64,000 bases of DNA. It comes from Phocoena phocoena. Lineage: Eukaryota > Chordata > Mammalia > Artiodactyla > Phocoenidae. Where the stretch lies: NCBI RefSeq assembly GCF_963924675.1, contig NC_089236.1, positions 29,349,319 through 29,413,318 on the forward strand, in the 5' to 3' direction. The position numbers and the translations under genes were made by a program. Shown piece by piece: positions 24,392 through 35,720 of the stretch (the stretch's first letter is position 1; each line of letters begins with the position of its first letter). A model generated the notes under the pieces. That model saw only the letters and a program-made list of their open reading frames with translations, ran no database searches and was not told where the DNA came from.

Positions 24392-24774
24392 TTGTTTTTT
24401 GTGTTTTTTTTTTACATCTTTATTGGAGTATAATTGCCTTACAATGGTGTGTTAGCTTCTGCTTTATAACAAAGTGAATCAGTTATACACATACATATAT
24501 CTCCATGTCTCTTCCCTCTTGCGTCTCCCTCCCTCCTAACCTCCCTGTCCCACTCCGCTAGGTGGTCACAAAGCACTGAGCTGATCTCCCTGTTCTATGC
24601 GGCTGCTTTCCCCTAGAAATATATTTTACATTTGATAGTGTATATATGTCCATGTCACTCTCTCACTTATACCAGGTTACCCTTCCTCCTCACTCTGTCC
24701 TAAAGCCTATTCTCTAGTAGGTCTGTGTCTTTATTCCTGTCTTACCCCTAGGTTCTTCATGACTTTATTTTTCC

Positions 24775-27700
24775 TTAGATTCCATATATATGTGTTAGCA
24801 TACAGTATTTGTTTTCCTCTTTCTGACTTACTTCACTCTGTATAACAGACTCTAGGGCCGTCTACCTCACCACAGAAAGCTCAATTTTATTTTATTTATG
24901 GCTGAGTAATATTTCATTGTATATATGTGCCACATTTTCTTTATCCATTCATCTGTCGATGGACACTTACATTGCTTCCATGTCCTGGATATTTTAAATA
25001 GAGCTGCAATGAACATGTGGTACATGACTCGTTTTCAGTTATGGTTTTCTCAGGGTATATGCCAAGGAGTTGGATTGCTGTATTGTATGGTAGTTTTATT
25101 TTTAGTATTGTAAGAAACCTCCATAGTATTCTCCATAGTGGGAGTATCAATTTACATTCCCTCCAATAGTGAAAGAGGGTTCACTTTTCTCCACAACCTC
25201 TCCAGCATTAATTGTTGTAGCTTTTTGATGATGGCCATTCTGACAGGTATGAGATGTTATCTCATTGTAGTTTTGATTTGTGTTTCTCTAATGATTAATG
25301 ATGTTGAACATTCTTTCATGTGTTTGTTGGCAATTTGTATATCTTCTTGGAGAAATGTCTATTTAAGTCTTCTGCCCATTTTTGGATGGGGTTGTTTGTA
25401 TTTTTGATATTGAGCTGCATGAAATACTTATAAATTTTGGAGATTAATCCTTTGTCACTTGCTTCATTTGCAAATATTTTCTCCCATTCTGAGGGTTATA
25501 TTTTTGTCTTGTTTATGGTTTCCTTTGCTATGCAAAAGCTTTGAAGTTTCAGTAGGTCTCACTGATTTATTTTTTGTTTTTATTTCCATTTCTCTAGGAG
25601 GTGGGTCAAAAAGGATTTTGCTGTGATTTATGTCACAGCGTGTTCTGCCTATGTTTTCCTATAAGAGTTTGTTAGTGTGTGGCCTTACATTTAGATCTTT
25701 AATCCACTTTGAGTTTACTTTTGTGTGTGGTGTTAGGGAGTGTTCTAATTCCATTCTTTTACATGTAGCTGTCCAGTTTTCCCAACACCACTTATTGAAG
25801 AGGATTTCTCTTCTCCATTGTATATTTGTTCCTCCTTATCAAAGTTAAGGTGACCATATGTGTGTTGGTTTATCTCTGAGCTTTCTATCCTGTTCCATTT
25901 ATCTATATTTCTGTTTTTGTGCCAGTACCATATTGTCTTGATTACTGTAGCTTGGTAGTATAGTCTGAAGTCAGATAGTCTAATTCCTCCAGCTCTGTTG
26001 TTCTTTCTCAAAATTGCTTTGGCTATTTGGGGTCTTTTGTGTTTCCATACAAATTGTGAAGTTTTTGTTCTAGTTCTGTGAAAAATGCCACTGGTAGTTT
26101 GATAGTGATGGCATTGAATCTGCAGATCACTTTGGATAATATAGACATTTTCAAAATGTTGATTTTTCCAATGCAAGAACATGGTATATCTCACCATCTA
26201 TTTGTATCATCTTTAATTTCTTTCATCAGTGTCTTATACTTTTCTGCATACAGTTCTTTTGTCTCCTTAGTTAGGTTTATTCCTAGGTATTTTATTCTTC
26301 TTGTTGCAATGGTAAATGGGAGTGTTTTCTTAATTTCACTTTCAGATTTTTCATCATTAGTGTATAAGAATGCCAGAGATTTCTGTGCATTAATTTTGTA
26401 TCCTGCAACTTTATCAGATTCATTGATTAGCTCTAGTAACTTTCTGTTAGCATCTTTAGGATTCTCTATGTATAGTATGTCATCTGCAAACAGTGACAGC
26501 TTTACTTCTTCCTTTCCAATTTGGATTCCTTTATTTCTTTTCCTTCTCTGATTGCTGTGGCTCAAACTTCCAAACCTCTATTTAATAATAGTGGTTAGAG
26601 TGGGTAACCTTGTCTTCTTTCTGATCTTAGTGGAAATGCTTTCAGTTTTTCACGACTGAGGACAATGTTGGATGTGGGTTTGTCATATAGGTCCTTTATT
26701 ATGTTGAAGTAAGTTCCCCCTATGCATACATTCTGGAGGGTTTTTGTAATAAATAGGTGTTGAATTTTGTTGAAAGCTTTCTCTGCATCTATTGAGATGA
26801 TGATATGGTTTTTCTCCTTCAATTTGTTAATATGGTGTATTACATTGATTTATTTGTGTATATTGAAGAATCCTTGCATTCCTGGAATAAACCCCACTTG
26901 ATCATGGTGTATGATCCTTTTAATGTGCTATTGGATTCTGTTTGCTAGTATTTTGTTGAGGATTTTTGTATCTATGTTCATCAGTGATATTGGCCTGTAG
27001 CTTTCTTTCTTTGTGATATCTTTGCCTGGTTTTCGTATCAGGGTGATTTTTGCCTCATAGAATGAGTTTGGGAGTGTCTCTCCCTATGCTATATTTTGGA
27101 AGAGTTTGAGAAGGATAGCTGTTAGCTCTTCTCTAAACGTTTGATAGAATTCACCTGTGAGGCCATCTGGTCCTGTGCTTTTATTTTTTGGAAGATTTTT
27201 AATCACAGTTTCAATTTCAGTGCTTTAGATTTGTTTGTTTATATTTTCTACTTCTTCCTGGTTCAGTCTTGGAATGTTGTGCATTTCTAAGAATTTGTCC
27301 ATTTCTTCCAGGTGGTCCATTTTATTGGCATATAGTTGCTTGTAGTAATCTCTCTTGATCCTTTGTATTTCTGCAGTGACAGTTGTTACTTCTCCTTTTT
27401 CATTTCTAATTCTGTTGATTTTAGTCTTCTCCCTTATTTTTCTTGATGAGCCTAGTTAATGGTTTATCAATTTTGTTTATGTTCTCAAAGAGTTATCTTT
27501 TAGTTTTATTGATCTTTGCTACTGTTTCCTTCATTTATTTTTCAACTGATTTTTATGATTTCTTTCCTTCTGCTAACTTTGTTTTTTTTTTGTTGTTGTT
27601 GTTGTTCTTCTTTCTCTAAATGCTTTAGGTGTAAGTTTAATTTGTCTATTTGAGATGTTTCTTGTTTCTTAAGTTAGGATTGTATTGCTATAAACTTCCC

Positions 27701-28800
27701 TATTTGAACTGCTTTTGCTGCATCCCATCGTTTTGGGGTCATCATATTTCATTGTCATTTTTTTCTAGGTATTTTTAAAATTTCTCTTTGATTTCTTCAG
27801 TGATCTCTTGGTTATTAAGTAGTATATTGTTTAGCCTCCATGTGTTTGTAATTTTTGAGATGTTTTCCTGTAATTGACATCTAGTCTCATAACATTGTGG
27901 TTGGAAAAGATACTTGATACATTTTAATTTTCTTAAATTTACAAAGGCTTGATTTGAGACCTAAGATATGATTTATCCTGGAGAATGTTACATGAACACT
28001 TCAGAAGAGAATATATTCTGTTGTTTTTGGATGGAGTGTCTTATAAATATCAGTTAAGTCCATCTTGTTTAATGTATCATTTAAAGCTTGTGTTTCCTTA
28101 TCTATTTTCATTTTGGATGATCTGTCCATTGGTGAATGTGGGGTGTTAAAGTCCCCTAATATGATTGTGTTACTGTCAATTTCTCCTTTTTTTTTTTTTT
28201 TTGGTGGTACGCGGGCCTCTCATTGTTGTGGCCTCACCCGTTGCAGACCACAGGCTCCGGACGCGACTGCTCAGCGGCCACGGCTCACGGGCCCAGCTGC
28301 TCCGTGGCATGTGGGATCTTCCCGGACCGGGGCACGAACCCGTGTCCCCTGCATTGGCAGGCGGACTCTCAACCACTGCGCTACCAGGGAAGCCCAATTT
28401 CTCCTTTTATGACTGTTAGTATTTGCCTTATGTATTGAAGTGCTCCTATGTTGGGTGCATACATATTTAAAATTGTTATTTCTTCTTCTTGGATTGATCC
28501 CTTGATCATTATTTACTGTCCTTCTTTGTCTCTTTTACTAGTGTTTGTTTTAAAGCTTATTTTTTCTGATATGAGAATTGCTACTCCAGATTTCTTTTGA
28601 TTTCAATTTGCATGGAATATCTTTTTCCATACCCTCACTTTCAGTTGGTATGTGTCCCTAGATCTGAAGTGGGTCTCCTGTAGACAACATATATACTGGT
28701 CTTGTTTTTACATCCATTCAGCCAGTTTGTGTCTTTTAGTTGAAGCATTTGATCCATTTACATTTAAGGTAATTATCGATGTGTATGTTCCTATTATCTT
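24775..28800 (-). pseudogene. L1-C ORF2 relic, split by a SINE
   Basis: The stop codon is at 24775-24777. The expected start codon at 28798-28800 is AAG instead of ATG. The RT region shows the FADD motif followed by [13 protein letters not shown] (about 26455-26490; the usual M after FADD is missing), and RQGYPL just before a premature TAA at 26595-26597. The endonuclease region is disrupted by the SINE at about 28187-28395. Many further stops and frameshifts are present. The longest continuous pieces are about 150 codons (25745-26197) and 124 codons (26191-26565). Confidence 0.9.
28178..28408 (-). mobile_element. CHR-type SINE inside L1-C, with 13-bp TSD
   Basis: The A tail appears as a T run at about 28187-28202 and the head ends at about 28395. 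'aatttctcctttt' flanks it at 28178-28190 and 28396-28408. CpG positions are better preserved than in most copies here ('cggtccgggaagatcccaca' on the minus strand), so it is relatively young. Frames of 71-115 codons on both strands through it are repeat-derived. Confidence 0.95.
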
Positions 28801-28858
28801 ATTAATAATTGTTTTGGGTTTGTTATTGTTGCTCTTTTCTTTCTCTTGTGTTTCCTCC

Positions 28859-29724
28859 CTAGAGAAGTTCCTTTAGCAATAGTTGTAAAGCTGGTTTGGT
28901 GGTGCTGAATTCTCTTAGCTTTTGCCTGTCTGTAAAGATTTTAATTTCTCCGTCAAATCTGAATGATATCCTTGCTGGGTAGAGTAATCTTGTTTGTAGG
29001 TTTTTCTACTTCATCACTTTAAATATGTCTTGCCACACCCTTCTGGGTTACAGAGTTTCTACTGAAAGATCAGCTGTTAAGCTTATGAGGATTCCCTTGT
29101 ATGTTATTTATTGTTTTTCCCTTGCTGCTTTTAATATTTTTTCTTTTTTTTAAATTTTTGATAATTTGATTAATATGTGCCTTGGCATGTTTCTCCTTGA
29201 ATTTGTCCTGTATGGGACTCTCTGTGCTTCCTGAACTTCATTAACTATTTCCTTTCCAATATTAAGGAATTTTTTAACTATAATGTCTTCAAATGATTTC
29301 TCAGTCCCTTTCTTGTTCTCGTCTTCTTCTGTGACCCCTATAATTCAAATTTTGGTGCACATAATGTTGTTCCTGAGGTCTCTGAGACTGTCCTCTATTG
29401 TTTTCATGCTTTTTTCTTTTTTCTGCTCTGTAGTAGTTATTTTCATTATTTTATCTTCTAGGTCACTTATCTGTTTTTCTGCTTCAGTTATTCTGCTATT
29501 GATCTCTTCTAGAGAATTTTAAATTTCATTTATTGTGTTGTTCATCATTGGTTGTTTGCTCTTTAGTTCTCCTAGGTCCTTGTTAAACATTTCTTGTATT
29601 TTCTCCATTCTATTTCCAAGATTTTGGGTCATCTTTACTATAATTAATCTGAATTCTTTTTCAGGTAGACTGCCTATTTCCTCTTCATTTGTTAGATTTG
29701 CTGTGTGTTTCTTTGTCTTCTCAT
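28859..29724 (-). pseudogene. L1-C ORF1 relic
   Basis: The family start is taken at ATG 29722-29724 (translating MRRQ) and the stop at 28859-28861. ORF1 wording is recognisable on the minus strand in all three domains but is broken into short frames. The longer plus-strand frames at 29283-29942 are antisense to it and meaningless. It could not make an RNA-binding trimer. Confidence 0.85.
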
Positions 29725-31778
29725 TTTGCTTTACTTACTGTGTTTGGCGTCTCCTTTTCACAGGCTGCAGGTTCGTTCCCATTGTTTTTTGGTGTCTGTC
29801 CCCAGTGGCTAAGCTTGGTTCAGTGGGTTGTGTAGGTTTCCTGGTGGAGGGGAGTAGTGCCTGTGTTCTGGTGGATGAGGCTGGATCTTGTCTTTCTGGT
29901 GGGCAGGTCCACGTCTGGTGGTGTGTTTCGGAGTGTCTGTGACCTTATTATGATTTTAGGCCACCTCTCTTCTAATTGGTGGGGTTGTATTCCTGTCTTG
30001 CTAGTTGTTTGCCATAGGGTGCCCTGCACTGTAGATTGCTTGTCGTTGAGTGGATCTGGGTGTTGGCGTTGAGATGAAAATCTCCAGGAGATTTTTCCTG
30101 TTTGATATTATGTGAAGCTGGGAAGTCTCTGGTGCACCAGTGTTCTGGACTTGGCTCTCCCAACTCAGAAGCACAGCCCCGTTGCCTGCATGGAGCACCA
30201 AGAGCCTGTCATCCACACAGCTCAGAATAAAAGGGAGAAAAAAAGAAAGAATGAAAAGGCTAAAATAAAATAAAGTTATAAAAATAAAAAATAATTATTA
30301 AAAAAATTTAAAATAATTAATAAAAAGAAGAAAGAAATAAAGAAGAGGGCAACCAAACCAAAAAACAAATCTATTAATGATAACAAGCACTAAAATCTAT
30401 GCTAAGAGAAGGAAAAAAATACAAACAAAAACGGACAAACACAGCCCTAGGACAAATGGTAAAAACAAAGCTATACAGATCAAATCACACACAGAAGCAT
30501 ACACATACACAGTCACAAAAAAAAAAAAAAAAAAAGGAAACAAATATACATATTGTTGCTCCCAAAGTCCACCTCCTCAGTTTTGGATAATACATTCTCT
30601 ATTCAGGTATTCCACAGATACAGAATACATCAAGTTGTTGGTGGAGATTTAATCCACTGCTCCTGAGGCTGCTGGGAGAGATATCTCTTTCTCTTCTTTG
30701 TTTGCACAGTTCCTGGGATTCAGTTTTGGAATTGACCCCACCTCTGCAGTTAGATCGCCTGAGGGCATATGTACTTTGCTCAGACAGGACCTGTTTAAAG
30801 AAGCAGCTGATTTGGGGGCTCTGGCTCACTCAGGCCTGGGGAAGGCACGGGTGTGGACTTCAGGGTGAATCTGTGGCTGCAGAGGCTGGCGAGCCGTTGC
30901 ACCAGCCTGAGGCAAACTGTTTTGTCTCCCGGGGTAGTTGTCGCTGGATCACAGGACCCTGGCAGTGGCTTGCTGCTCAGACTCCCAGGAGGGGAGGTTT
31001 GGATAGTGACCTGTTCTTGTACACAGGCTTCTCAGTGGCTGCTGCCACAGCCTTAGCGTCTCATTCCTGTCTTTGGGGTCCCTAATGATAGCAGCAGCTC
31101 ACGCCCATCTCTGGAGCTCCTTTAAGTGGTGCTCTTAATCCCCACTCCTCACACACCAGGAAACAAAGAGGCAAGGAAAAGTCTCTTGCGTCTTCAGCAG
31201 GTCCAGACTTTATCACAGACACCCTCCCAGCTAGCTGTGGTGCACTAACCCCCTTCAGGCTGTGTTCACACAGCCAGCCCCAGTCCTCTCCCTGGGATCT
31301 GACTGAAGCTGGAGCCTCAGCTCTCAGCCCCCATCTGTCCTGGCGGGTGAGAAGACAAGCCTCTCAGGCTGGTGAGTGCTGGTCAGCACCGATTCTCTCT
31401 GTGGAAATCTCTCCACTTTGCCCTCTACACCACTGTTGCTGCACTCTCCTCCATGGCTCTGAAGCTTCCCCCCTCCACCATCTGCAGTCTCCAGCCATGA
31501 AGGAGCTTCCTACTGTGTGGAAAACTTCCTCCTTCACAGCTCCCTCCCACTGATGCAGGTCCCATCCGTATTCTTTTGTCTCTGTTTTTTCTTTTTCCTT
31601 TTGCCTTACCCTGGTACGTTGGGAGTTTCTTGCCTTTTGGGAGGTCTTAGGTCTTCTGCCAGCGTTCAGTAGGTGTTCTGTAGGAGTTGTTCCACATGTA
31701 GATGTATTTCTGATGTATTTCTGCAGAGAAAGGTGATCTCCGTGTCTTACTCTTCTGCCATCTGGAAGCTCCTCCCTC
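29725..31778 (-). promoter_or_regulatory. L1-C 5' UTR / promoter region
   Basis: About 2 kb between the ORF1 start and the 5' end. The part next to ORF1 (29725-30215) matches L1-A and L1-F. The middle (30216-30600) is a purine/A-rich stretch with an A run at about 30512-30535. The distal part (30700-31560) is G+C-richer and matches L1-A 11440-12250 and L1-D 34403-34757. Frames of up to 127 codons here on the plus strand are antisense noise. Confidence 0.75.
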
Positions 31779-31789
31779 CCTCACTTTGA

Positions 31790-34402
31790 ATTGTGGTTTT
31801 CTCAGGGTATATGCCCAGTAGTGGGATTGCTGAGCCGTATGGTAGTTTTATTTTGTAGTTTCTTTAAGGAACATCTATACTGCTCTCCATAGTGGCTGTA
31901 TTAATTTACATTCCCAACAACATTGCAAAAGGGTTCCATTTTCTCTACAGCTTCTGCAGCATTTGTTGTTTGCAGAATTTTTGATGATGTCCATTCTCAC
32001 CAGTGTAAGGTGGTAACCTCACTGTGGTTTTGATTTGCATTTCTCTAATGATTAGTGATGTTGAGCATTCTTTCATGTGTTTTTTGGCAATCTGTATATC
32101 TTCTTTGGAGAAATGTTTCTTTAGGGCTTCTGCCCATTTTTGGATTGGGTTGTTTGTTTTTTTGATATTGAGCTGCGTGAGCTGCTTGTATATTTTGGAA
32201 ATTAATCCTTTCTCATTTGCTTCATTCGCAAATATTTTTTCCCATTCTGAGGGTTGTCTTTTGGTCTTCTTTATGGTTTTCTTTGCTGTGCAAAAGCTTT
32301 TAAGTTTCATTAGGTCCCATTTGTTTATTTTTGTTTTTATTTCCATTTCTCTAGGAGGTGGGTCAAAAAATGATCTTGCTGTGATTTATGTCATAGAGCA
32401 GAGCATTCTGCCTATGTTTTCCTCTAAGAGTTTTATAGTGTCTGGCCTTACATTTAGGTCTTTAATCCATTTTGTGTTTATTTTTGTGTATGGTGTTAGG
32501 GAGTGTTCTAATTTCATTCTTTTACATGTAACTGTCCAGTTTCTCAGCACCATTTATTGAAGAGTTTGTCTTTTCTCCATTGTATATTATTGCCTCCTTT
32601 ATCAAAGATAAGGTGACCATATGTGCGTGGGTATAACTCTGGCCTTTCTATACTGTTCCATTGATCTATATTTCTTTTTTTGTGCAGGTACCATACTGTC
32701 CTGATTACTCTAACTTTGTAGTATATTCTGAAGTCAGGGATCCTGATTTCCCCAGCTCCATGTTTCTTTCTCATGATTTCTTTGGCTATTCAGAGTCCTT
32801 TGTGTTTCCATACAAATTGTGAAATTTTCTGTTCTAGTGTAATCATTTTCACATTGTTGCTTCTTCCAAACCAAGAACATGGTATATCTCACCATTGTTT
32901 GTACCATCATTAACTTATTTAATCAGTGCCTTATAATTTTCTGCATACAAGTCTTTTGTCTCCTTAGGTAGGTTTATTTCTAGGTATTTTATTCTTTATA
33001 TTGTAATGGTAAATGGGAGTGTTTTTTTAATTTCACTTTCAGATTTTTCATCATTAATATATAGGAATGCAAGTGATTTCTGTGTATTAATTTTGTATCC
33101 TGCCACACTACCAAATTCATTGATTAGTTCTAGTAGTTTTCAGGTAGGATCTTTATGATTTTCTATGTATAGTATCATGTCATCTTCAAACAGTGACAGT
33201 TTTCCTTCTTCTACTCTGATTTGGATTCCTTTTATTTCTTTTCCTTCTCTGAGTGCTGTGGCTAAGAATTCCAAAACTATGTTGAATAATAGTGGTGATT
33301 GTGGGCAACCTTGTCATGTTCCTGATCTTAGAGGAAATTGTTTCAGTTTTTCACCATTGAGAATAAAGTTGGCAGTGGGTTTGTCATATATGGCCTTTAT
33401 TATGTTAGTTAAATTCCCTCTATACCTACTTTCTGGAGGGTTTTTATCTTTAATAGTGTTGAATTTTGTCAAAATCTTTTTCTGCAGCTATTGAAATGAT
33501 CATATGGTGTTTGTCCTTCAGTTTATTAATATGGTTTATCATGTTGATTGATTTGCATATATTGAAGAATCCTTGCATTCCTAGTATAACCCCAGCGGAT
33601 CATTGTGTATGATCATTTTAATGTGCTGTTGGATTCTCTTTGCTAGTATTTTGTTGAGGATTTTTGCATCAATGTTTATCAGTGATATTAGCCTATAGTT
33701 TTCTTTTTTGTGTGTGTGATATCTTTGTCTGGTTTTGGTATCAGGGTGATGGTGGCCTTGTAGAATCAGTTTGGGGATGTTCCTCACTCTGTCACATTTT
33801 GGAAGAGTTTCAGAAAGATAGGTGTTAGCTCTTCTCTAAATGTTTGATAGAATACACCTGTGAAGCCATTTGGTCCTGGGCTTTTGTTTGTTGGAAGATA
33901 TTTAATCACAATTTCAATTTCAGTGCTTGGTCTGTTTATATTTTCTATTTCTTCCTTGTTCAGACTGGGAAGGTTGTGCTTTTCTAAGAATGTGTCCATT
34001 TCTTCCAGGTTGTCCATTTTATTGGCATATACTTGCTTGTAGTAATCTCTCATGATCCATTGTATTTCTGCAGTGTCCATTGTTACTTCTTCTTTTGCAT
34101 TTCTACTTCTATGGGTTTGAGTCTTCTCCCTTTTTTTCTTGTTGAGTCTGGCTAATGGTTTATCAATTTTGTTTATCTTCTTAAAGAACCAGCTTCTAGT
34201 TTTATTGATCTCTGCTCTCTTTTCCTTCATTACTTTTTCATTTATTTATGATCTGATATTTATGATTTCTCTCCTTCTGCTATATTTGGTTTTCTTTTTG
34301 TTGTTTTTCTTCTTCTTCCTCTAATTGCATTTGGTGTAACGTTAGGTTGTTTATTTGAGATTTTTCCTTGTTTCTTAAGGTAGGTAGCATTGCTATAAAC
34401 TT
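31790..34402 (-). pseudogene. L1-D ORF2 relic (RT and C-terminal region only)
   Basis: Recognisable on the minus strand: the region upstream of RT ([19 protein letters not shown], about 34170-34115), [19 protein letters not shown] (about 33880-33825), an FEDD version of the FADD catalytic motif (about 33177-33188) and the C-terminal segment. There are numerous stops and frameshifts and a short deletion near 32840. It lacks the endonuclease and cannot act in insertion. Confidence 0.87.
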
Positions 34403-34757
34403 GTCGGTGGCAGGCTGCACAGGCTCCTGGGATGGGAGGTGTGGATAGTGACCTGTGCTTGCACACAGGCTTCTTGGTGGCTGCAGCGGCAGCCTTCCTG
34501 TTTCATACCCATATCTGGTGTCCATGCTGATAGCTGCAGCTAGTTCTCATCTCTGGAGCTGGTTTAGGTGGTGCTCTGAACCCCTCTCTTTGTGTACCTA
34601 AAAACAATGGTCTCTTGCCTCTTCAGAAGGTCCAGGCTTTTTCCTGGATGTCCTCACAGCTAGCTGTGGTGCACTATCCCTCTTCAGGCTGTGTTCATGC
34701 AACCCACCCAAGTCCTCCCCCTGGGATCTGACTGTCAAAGCCCGAACCTCAGCCCAT
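31790..34757 (-). mobile_element. L1-D, right (5') part, with internal deletion
   Basis: Resumes L1-D after L1-C. From 31790 to about 34400 it is ORF2, from the C-terminal third back to just before the RT domain. At about 34400-34405 it jumps directly into 5' UTR sequence (to about 34757), which matches 30945-31350 of L1-C. The endonuclease, all of ORF1 and part of the 5' UTR are therefore absent (an internal deletion of roughly 3 kb or more relative to L1-A). The first several hundred bases of the 5' UTR are also missing at the right end. No TSD was found. Confidence 0.88.
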
Positions 34758-35639
34758 AGTTTATAACTTTAATCCCTCTCTTGACAATATCAGCTTTCTT
34801 GCCCTATCTTGACTGTACTCATCTTTGAGCTCCTAAACACTATTTAGAAAAAGACAGTACCAGGGATTGAAAACATTAGAAATTTGGGTCCCTTAACTTA
34901 ACTGAGCTATCAATATTACCCAGAAATTCTATATGCCCATTGATACTCCATGCTTTGAATTAATGCTGCAGAGTTTGCAATATTTCTCCACTATCCTCCA
35001 ATCCTACTTCACCACATTTATCATCTGTCTTATCAGAAAGAAATTCCTTCAATATCCTGTCACTAAACTTTCAAGACTGCGTATACATTTCTTCTTCCCT
35101 ACTAGTGCAATGAAGGGACCTATCTAACTAGAGCTTATCCTTCCTTACCAGAAAAAAGTGGATACCAAAATTTTCCTCCTTCAAGGGGGTGTGCATCTAC
35201 TATTTTGCCTACCCTGCATAACCCCAAAATCCCTACTGACTTGGTTCCATAACTTTAAACACACTCACATTTGTCTTATCCAAAATGAATATCCCCCACA
35301 TATGTAATACACACAGAGTATCTCATAATTTCAGATACTTTTTCAGCTAATGCCTTCTATCCTCCCTTTGACTTCTCATTTACTCCTCAACCCATTTCAA
35401 TGAGACGTCTACCCCTATCACTAGCCCAAGTCTTCCCTAACCAAATCATCAACAACATAACATTTTTGAGTATGTATTATGGGCAATTTGGTTCTGAACA
35501 TACTTAATTGTACTGAAATATTTTTAAGAGTTAAACATTTTCTTGAAAAAATTCTACTCTATGATTTAAACACTTCAACTTCATAATATACATAAATATA
35601 TTCCAATTGCAATGACAATAAAACAGCATATATTAAATA
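34758..35639. other. Anonymous intergenic sequence
   Basis: No gene or named repeat was recognised. Confidence 0.45.
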
Positions 35640-35720
35640 GGATGAGGTATTTATTTATTCCTTCATTTATTCCATAAATATGTACTGAACATATGCGATA
35701 GCACAAAAACTGTGTTAGTT
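35640..35720 (+). mobile_element. L2-like 3' end relic (tentative)
   Basis: 'tttattccttcatttattcc' followed by 'ataaatatgtactgaacata' and 'tgtgttag' resembles the widespread LINE2 3' phrase about ongoing TTTATT repeats and 'gtgctag'. It is short and diverged, and no boundaries are visible. Confidence 0.4.

Larger units (their letters stand above)
24395..31788 (-). mobile_element. L1-C: near full-length minus-strand L1, nested in L1-D
   Basis: Reading on the minus strand: 5' UTR (about 31778 to 29725), ORF1 relic (29724-28859), ORF2 relic (28800-24775), 3' UTR and T-rich tail at 24395-24422. A CHR SINE of about 210 bp interrupts ORF2. Without it the element is about 7.15 kb. Its 5' end 'cttccagatggcagaagagt' matches L1-A. 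The 5' UTR contains a strongly A-rich stretch (about 30230-30540), a G+C-richer block at 30700-31560, and homology to L1-A and L1-D. It shares a stop and a frameshift pair in the RT domain with L1-F. Confidence 0.93.

Noticed and set aside
34380..34430. Calling the L1-D junction a spliced-RNA (SpIRE) insertion
   Set aside because: No obvious GT donor could be placed at the 5' UTR side in this copy; kept only as a question.
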